Shown: piece by piece, positions 9,588 through 12,537 of the stretch
Numbering within the stretch: the first letter of the stretch is position 1
How the letters are laid out: each line of letters opens with the position of its first letter
Source of the DNA: an uncultured Alphaproteobacteria bacterium
GTDB lineage: Bacteria; Pseudomonadota; Alphaproteobacteria; Rhizobiales; Beijerinckiaceae
Direction: 5' to 3'
Assembly: GCA_937903315.1 (NCBI GenBank)
Contig: CALCZO010000197.1
Span: forward strand, 1 to 12,537
Length of the DNA stretch: 12,537 nucleotides
The notes under the pieces: generated by a model
What the model saw: the letters and a program-made list of their open reading frames with translations, nothing else
Databases searched by the model: none
What the model was told of the DNA's origin: nothing
Made by a program: the position numbers and the translations under genes

Positions 9588-9591
9588 GGAG
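9588..9591 (+). promoter_or_regulatory. Ribosome binding site that decides the start of the TolC-family gene
   Basis: GGAG at 9588-9591 lies 8 bases before GTG 9600 but only 2 bases before GTG 9594, and the ATG at 9648 has no Shine-Dalgarno at proper distance. This favours GTG 9600. An upstream in-frame ATG (9576) is closed by TGA two codons later. Confidence 0.55.
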
Positions 9592-9599
9592 CGGTGTCC

Positions 9600-11507
9600 G
9601 TGCCCCAAAGGCAGGTTATCAGAGCGAAAGAGGCCTTGGTCGGCGCGATGCCCGGACCACGCGCGTCCTTTTGGCTCCACCGCGTCAGCCCGCTTGCGCT
9701 CGCGGTGTGCATCGGGCTTGCCGTATCGGCCTGCTCGACCAAGCGCGACATGCAGTCGACCCTGTGCACGAACGGCGCCGGGGAAGCGCCCGAGGCCAGC
9801 TGCGATGGTCCCCTCAAGCACGTTTCGCTGACGCTGCCCCGCGCTGATCTGCTCAAGAAAGTTGAGATCCCCGAGACTGCCGAGACGACCGGATCGGTTC
9901 CAACCCAGGTTTCGACCGGTCCGGCTCAGGCTGAGGCCGCCGGCTCGGAAGCCGCTGCGGCTCAGGCTCCTGCGGCACCCGCGCCCGCTTTGCCCGCCGA
10001 ACCTCAGTCGAGGCCGGTGTTCGACGGTCCGCGCGTGACGGGCTCGGTCGAAAAGGTTGATAAATCCGACAAGGCCGACACTCCGGCCGCCGAACCGGAT
10101 GCGCGGGACGAGGCCCCCAAGGCGACCAGCGCCAAGGCGAGCAGCGCCAAAACGAGCAGCGTTTCCCTGCGCGCCTCGGCCGAAGGCATCGGCCGGCCCG
10201 GCGAAGCGCGCTTTTCGGGTGGATTGTCCGCAGCGGCGCGCAAGGCCATCGCCGACCACCCGCTGATCAGCCTTGCCAGTGCCCGCGTGCGCGAGGCGTT
10301 GGCCGGCATCGGCGTCGCGGAATCGGCGCTGATGCCGCAGCTCGAAGGTCGTCTGGCCGGCGGACATGGCGTCGGCGGCACGTATCAGGATTCGGACGCC
10401 CGCAGCTACTGGGCGGACAAGAATGCGGCGGGCTCGGCCCGCGGCGAAGCATCGCTGTCGGGCCGCCAGCTGCTCTACGATTTCGGCGCTATCCGCAACG
10501 ATGTGCAGAAGACGAGTGCCCAGCACGATTCCGAGACACTCAAGTTGCAGGAGCAGATCGAGGCCGTCGCCGGACAGGTTGTCGACATCTATCTCAAGCT
10601 GCTCGAGCAGCGCGAATTGCTTGCCGCTGCGACCGAGAACGTCACGTCGCTCGAGAAGATCGTCAAGCTGGTCGAGGAAAACGAGAAGAACGGCAACGGT
10701 ACAGTTGCTGAGATCAAGCGCGTCCGCTCGCGTCTGATCGACGGCCAGACGGCGGTGGCCGACGCCCGCTCGGAACTGCAGTCGGGTTCTGACCGGTTTG
10801 CGCGCCTTGTGCACGCCGCGCCCGGCACCTTGCAGATGGTGCACCGGTCGGGTTCGCTGATTCCGCCACGGCCGGCGGAGGTGATCAGCCTGCTGCCCAA
10901 GACCAACCCGCGTCTGCTCGCCCTTTCCGCGTCATTGCGCGCTGCAACACACGAGATCGAGGCGCAGAAGGCCGGGGCGATGCCCAAACTCGGCTTTGAG
11001 TCCGATGTCAGCCTCAAGCAGTACCGTACCCTGAAGGACAAGACCGAGCTCGATGCCAAGGGCATGGTGGTGCTGCGCTACAAGTTCCTCGACGGCGGCA
11101 TGCACTCGAACCAGCTCGAGCAGCTGCATGCCCGCTATCTGCAGGCCGAAATGCGGATGCGCAGTGAAGCGGACGATGTCGAAGCCGATGTGCGCAAGCA
11201 GTACCGGGTGCTCGATTCGGCGCGGGCCAAGGCCGCCAGCCTGAAGGACAATGTCGCGACCGCCCTCAAGGCGCGTCAGCTCTATGACGAACAGTTCCGC
11301 GGCGGCAAGCGGACGCTGCTCGAGCTGCTCGACATCCAGACCACCTACTACACGACCCGCCGGACCGAGATCACCAACAAGTTCGAGGAGCAGCGGGCCA
11401 TCCATCAGGTCCTGCTGGCGCTCGGACGCCTGACCGCCGTGGTTCTGGGCGGAGACATCCGCCCGACGCGCGCCGCCGGGCGCAAGGCCTTGCGCACGCG
11501 CAGCTGA
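9600..11507 (+). CDS. TolC-family outer-membrane factor of a type I secretion system, probable lipoprotein
   Basis: This is a 635-residue product from GTG 9600; GTG 9594 or ATG 9648 are possible alternatives. TolC-type proteins form the trimeric outer-membrane channel of type I secretion and efflux. The N-terminus has a charged lead-in, the hydrophobic stretch VSPLALAVCIGLAVSAC and a lipobox VSAC (Cys codon 9732-9734), suggesting lipidation. There follows a long Ala/Pro/Glu/Lys-rich, low-complexity linker of about 150 residues, then the outer-membrane efflux domain from about 10218 to the end. The domain shows AIADHPLISLASARVREA, GRQLLYDFGAIRNDV, VVDIYLKLLEQRELLAAA, LRYKFLDGGMHSNQLEQLHA, GGKRTLLELLDIQTTYYTTR and a final coiled coil. 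This pattern is closest in my memory to LapE/AggA-type channels for large adhesins. At 635 residues it is longer than usual (about 430-500), because of the linker. It is followed by a hairpin and the putative adhesin gene, its likely cargo. Confidence 0.9.
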   Translation: MPQRQVIRAKEALVGAMPGPRASFWLHRVSPLALAVCIGLAVSACSTKRDMQSTLCTNGAGEAPEASCDGPLKHVSLTLPRADLLKKVEIPETAETTGSVPTQVSTGPAQAEAAGSEAAAAQAPAAPAPALPAEPQSRPVFDGPRVTGSVEKVDKSDKADTPAAEPDARDEAPKATSAKASSAKTSSVSLRASAEGIGRPGEARFSGGLSAAARKAIADHPLISLASARVREALAGIGVAESALMPQLEGRLAGGHGVGGTYQDSDARSYWADKNAAGSARGEASLSGRQLLYDFGAIRNDVQKTSAQHDSETLKLQEQIEAVAGQVVDIYLKLLEQRELLAAATENVTSLEKIVKLVEENEKNGNGTVAEIKRVRSRLIDGQTAVADARSELQSGSDRFARLVHAAPGTLQMVHRSGSLIPPRPAEVISLLPKTNPRLLALSASLRAATHEIEAQKAGAMPKLGFESDVSLKQYRTLKDKTELDAKGMVVLRYKFLDGGMHSNQLEQLHARYLQAEMRMRSEADDVEADVRKQYRVLDSARAKAASLKDNVATALKARQLYDEQFRGGKRTLLELLDIQTTYYTTRRTEITNKFEEQRAIHQVLLALGRLTAVVLGGDIRPTRAAGRKALRTRS

Positions 11508-11557
11508 ATCCGGCGCGGAGCCGGTCCGGCATTTTCCCCAACTGATCGTTGACTGAT

Positions 11558-11585
11558 GCGCCGGCAAGCGACCGCTTGCCGGCGC
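11558..11585 (+). terminator. Strong 12 bp hairpin after the TolC-family gene
   Basis: GCGCCGGCAAGC (11558-11569) pairs perfectly with GCTTGCCGGCGC (11574-11585) around a GACC loop, starting 50 bases after the stop codon. There is no T-run after it, so it may act as a rho-assisted terminator or an RNA 3'-end stabiliser. It suggests the TolC-family gene and the putative adhesin gene are separate transcripts. Confidence 0.6.
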
Positions 11586-11616
11586 GATTGCGCTGTCCAC
11601 CGGCATCCGCGCCGCA

Positions 11617-11922
11617 GAGTCTAGCCAGTGTTCCCCAGAGTCATGCCGGCAGGCCCAATACCAGCTTGTCAGCATTGCCCCGTTCAACATCCAGCCAATT
11701 GATATCGTTAACAGACAATAATTTTAGTAAAAATTGACTCAATTTGATTCTATAGATTCGTCGTCATTCTGATTTCTGGAATAGTTATTTCGTTTACTGT
11801 GTGTTCTATACTCATATATTCGATTAAATATCTTTTAACTAAACACTAAGCACCCTGCGCGGTGATCGACTCCATTGTGGATGAATCGGTCCGTCGGCGT
11901 GTTTGACTCATGGCTACGAGTC
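11617..11922. promoter_or_regulatory. Cluster of nine GANTC (CcrM methylation) sites
   Basis: GANTC begins at 11617, 11638, 11736, 11746, 11755, 11868, 11883, 11905 and 11918. About 1.2 sites are expected in 306 bp with even base use. CcrM is the cell-cycle adenine methylase of alphaproteobacteria, and GANTC methylation state affects promoters through GcrA and others in Caulobacter. Function here is inference. Confidence 0.6.
11824..11839 (+). promoter_or_regulatory. CtrA-type box TTAA-N7-TTAAC
   Basis: TTAA (11824-11827), seven bases, then TTAAC (11835-11839) matches the CtrA consensus exactly. CtrA is the cell-cycle master regulator of alphaproteobacteria and controls motility and surface-structure genes in several species. 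The box is 130 bp before the adhesin ATG, inside the AT-rich stretch, so a chance match is possible. Confidence 0.5.
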
Positions 11923-11934
11923 GGTCCGCCGGTG
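11886..11934 (+). repeat. Two imperfect 14-base direct repeats flanking a small hairpin
   Basis: The repeats at 11886-11899 and 11921-11934 (TCGGTCCGYCGGYG) differ at two positions and are offset by 35 bases. Between them GACTC and GAGTC can pair around an 8-base loop. They lie 36-84 bases before the start codon, a place for a dimeric regulator or a leader RNA structure. Confidence 0.5.
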
Positions 11935-11969
11935 CGATTGATCCACGCCCCGGATACCGGAGACTAAAA

Positions 11970-12537
11970 ATGGCAAATGCCGTTGAAAAGCCGAGCGTAG
12001 AGACCGTCGAGGCGCCCGTCGCCGAGACTGCCAACACGGCTGGCCCGGGGGGGGACCTTACGCGCGCAGGCGCACCCGCATCCGGCAAGAAGCAGACCTC
12101 TTCGGCAAAAGCCAAGACGGCCGGCGATCCGGACCAGGACGGCAAGCCTCAGACCGAAACGGCCGATAAGGGCAACGGCGAAGGGGTCGATCCCGAGACG
12201 ACCGGGCAGATTGCCGGTGCCGTCACATCGACCAACACGGCGATGACCGACGAGACGGTGTTCGTCCAGCGGCCGCAGGCCAATGGCGTCTCCGTGGTCG
12301 ACATCGGTCCGTCGCGCAGGGTTGATTTCGCGTTCTCGCTCGCCGACGTCAAGATCGTCGTGCTCGACGTCGACGCCGTGCTGATCTTTCCGGACAACGC
12401 CAAGATCATCCTTCCCGGCTTTGCCTATGAACTGATTACGCCGACGCCACCGAGACTGAAATTCAGCGAAGGCTTTGTCGAGCCGCAGCGTTTCATCGCC
12501 AAGGTCGAGGACACCAAGCTTTCCGAGCAGCTGCCGA
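11970..12537 (+). CDS. N-terminus of a putative large type I-secreted surface protein (adhesin-like), 3'-truncated by the window
   Basis: The frame is open from ATG 11970 (GGAG seven bases upstream) to the window end, giving 189 codons without a stop and strong GC bias at third codon positions. There is no Sec signal peptide. Residues 1-95 are Ala/Thr/Lys/Glu/Gly-rich and look unstructured. Residues about 96-170 form a beta-rich module with alternating hydrophobics: VSVVDIGPSRRVDFAFS, DVKIVVLDVDAVLIFPDNA and KIILPGFAYEL. This resembles the BapA-prefix-like module at the start of very large type I-secreted adhesins, where a short strand pair reads like DGDLVLTFxDGxxIxLxxF. I know that comparison from memory and could not test it. 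The gene lies directly downstream of a LapE-like outer-membrane factor, as expected for its cargo. No LapG-type cleavage motif (TAAG/PAAG) is visible in the part seen. It contains a G8 tract. Repeats and a C-terminal RTX secretion signal, if any, lie outside. Confidence 0.65.
   Translation, partial: MANAVEKPSVETVEAPVAETANTAGPGGDLTRAGAPASGKKQTSSAKAKTAGDPDQDGKPQTETADKGNGEGVDPETTGQIAGAVTSTNTAMTDETVFVQRPQANGVSVVDIGPSRRVDFAFSLADVKIVVLDVDAVLIFPDNAKIILPGFAYELITPTPPRLKFSEGFVEPQRFIAKVEDTKLSEQLP
12047..12054 (+). repeat. G8 homopolymer near the 5' end of the putative adhesin gene
   Basis: Eight consecutive G fall in codons 26-29 (Pro-Gly-Gly-Asp), 77 bp after the A of the ATG. Reading with 7 G meets TGA near 12244; reading with 9 G meets TAA near 12168. 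So either one-base slip truncates the product, and the frame as given is the ON state. I saw no longer homopolymer in the window's coding DNA. Confidence 0.7.

Larger units (their letters stand above)
11508..11969 (+). promoter_or_regulatory. 462 bp control region and leader of the putative adhesin gene
   Basis: There is no gene here. From left to right it holds a strong hairpin (11558-11585), a GC-rich stretch with two GAGTC sites, a 26% GC stretch (11701-11840, hand count) with three GANTC sites and a CtrA-type box (11824-11839), then a GC-rich leader. The leader carries two imperfect direct repeats of TCGGTCCGYCGGYG (11886-11899, 11921-11934) around a small hairpin (GACTC 11905-11909, GAGTC 11918-11922), and finally a GGAG Shine-Dalgarno (11959-11962) seven bases before the ATG. 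No canonical -35/-10 pair was convincing. Confidence 0.65.

Noticed and set aside
9522..10844. A 440-codon open frame on the minus strand
   Set aside because: It is antisense to the TolC-family gene, has no recognisable domain and extends across its AT-rich promoter only by lack of stops.
11988..12056. LapG-type protease site in the N-terminus of the putative adhesin (NTAGPGG)
   Set aside because: It does not match the T/P/A-AAG core of known LapG sites, and no retention module precedes it.

Overview
The window looks like chromosomal DNA of a high-GC alphaproteobacterium, most likely of the order Hyphomicrobiales (Rhizobiales). The case rests on an aconitase A gene followed by a DUF1223 protein, an invasion-associated locus B (IalB) family gene just upstream of rlmN, strong GC bias at third codon positions, and CtrA- and CcrM-type sites in an intergenic region. 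Genus cannot be judged from the sequence alone. No tRNA, rRNA, CRISPR array, transposase or integrase was seen.

Left part (1-6332), mostly housekeeping. The 3' five-sixths of acnA ends in a good rho-independent terminator. It is followed by an exported DUF1223 thioredoxin-fold protein and a LysE/RhtB-type exporter, all on the + strand. On the - strand, converging on the exporter, are a YkvA-like DUF1232 protein, an IalB-family periplasmic protein and rlmN.

Right part (6418-12537), an accessory cell-surface region. A GT4 glycosyltransferase (-) is divergent from a three-part protein (+) made of TPR, a GT9-like domain and DUF6165. Next is a TolC-family outer-membrane factor with a lipobox and a long disordered linker. 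After a 462 bp intergenic region comes the 5' end of a gene that runs off the window. Its product has no Sec signal, a disordered Ala/Thr/Lys/Glu-rich N-terminus and then a beta-rich module, which resembles the start of large type I-secreted adhesins of the BapA/LapA kind.

The most interesting feature is the control region of this putative adhesin. A 26% GC stretch carries a TTAA-N7-TTAAC CtrA-type box. Nine GANTC (CcrM) sites lie within about 306 bp, where about one is expected by chance. The leader has two imperfect direct repeats around a small hairpin. The coding region contains a G8 tract 77 bp after the start, and a one-base slip there in either direction would truncate the protein. The working hypothesis is a cell-cycle-controlled, possibly phase-variable type I-secreted surface protein with its own TolC partner and nearby glycosyltransferases. 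The expected ABC transporter and membrane-fusion protein are not in the window and would have to lie beyond 12537 or elsewhere.
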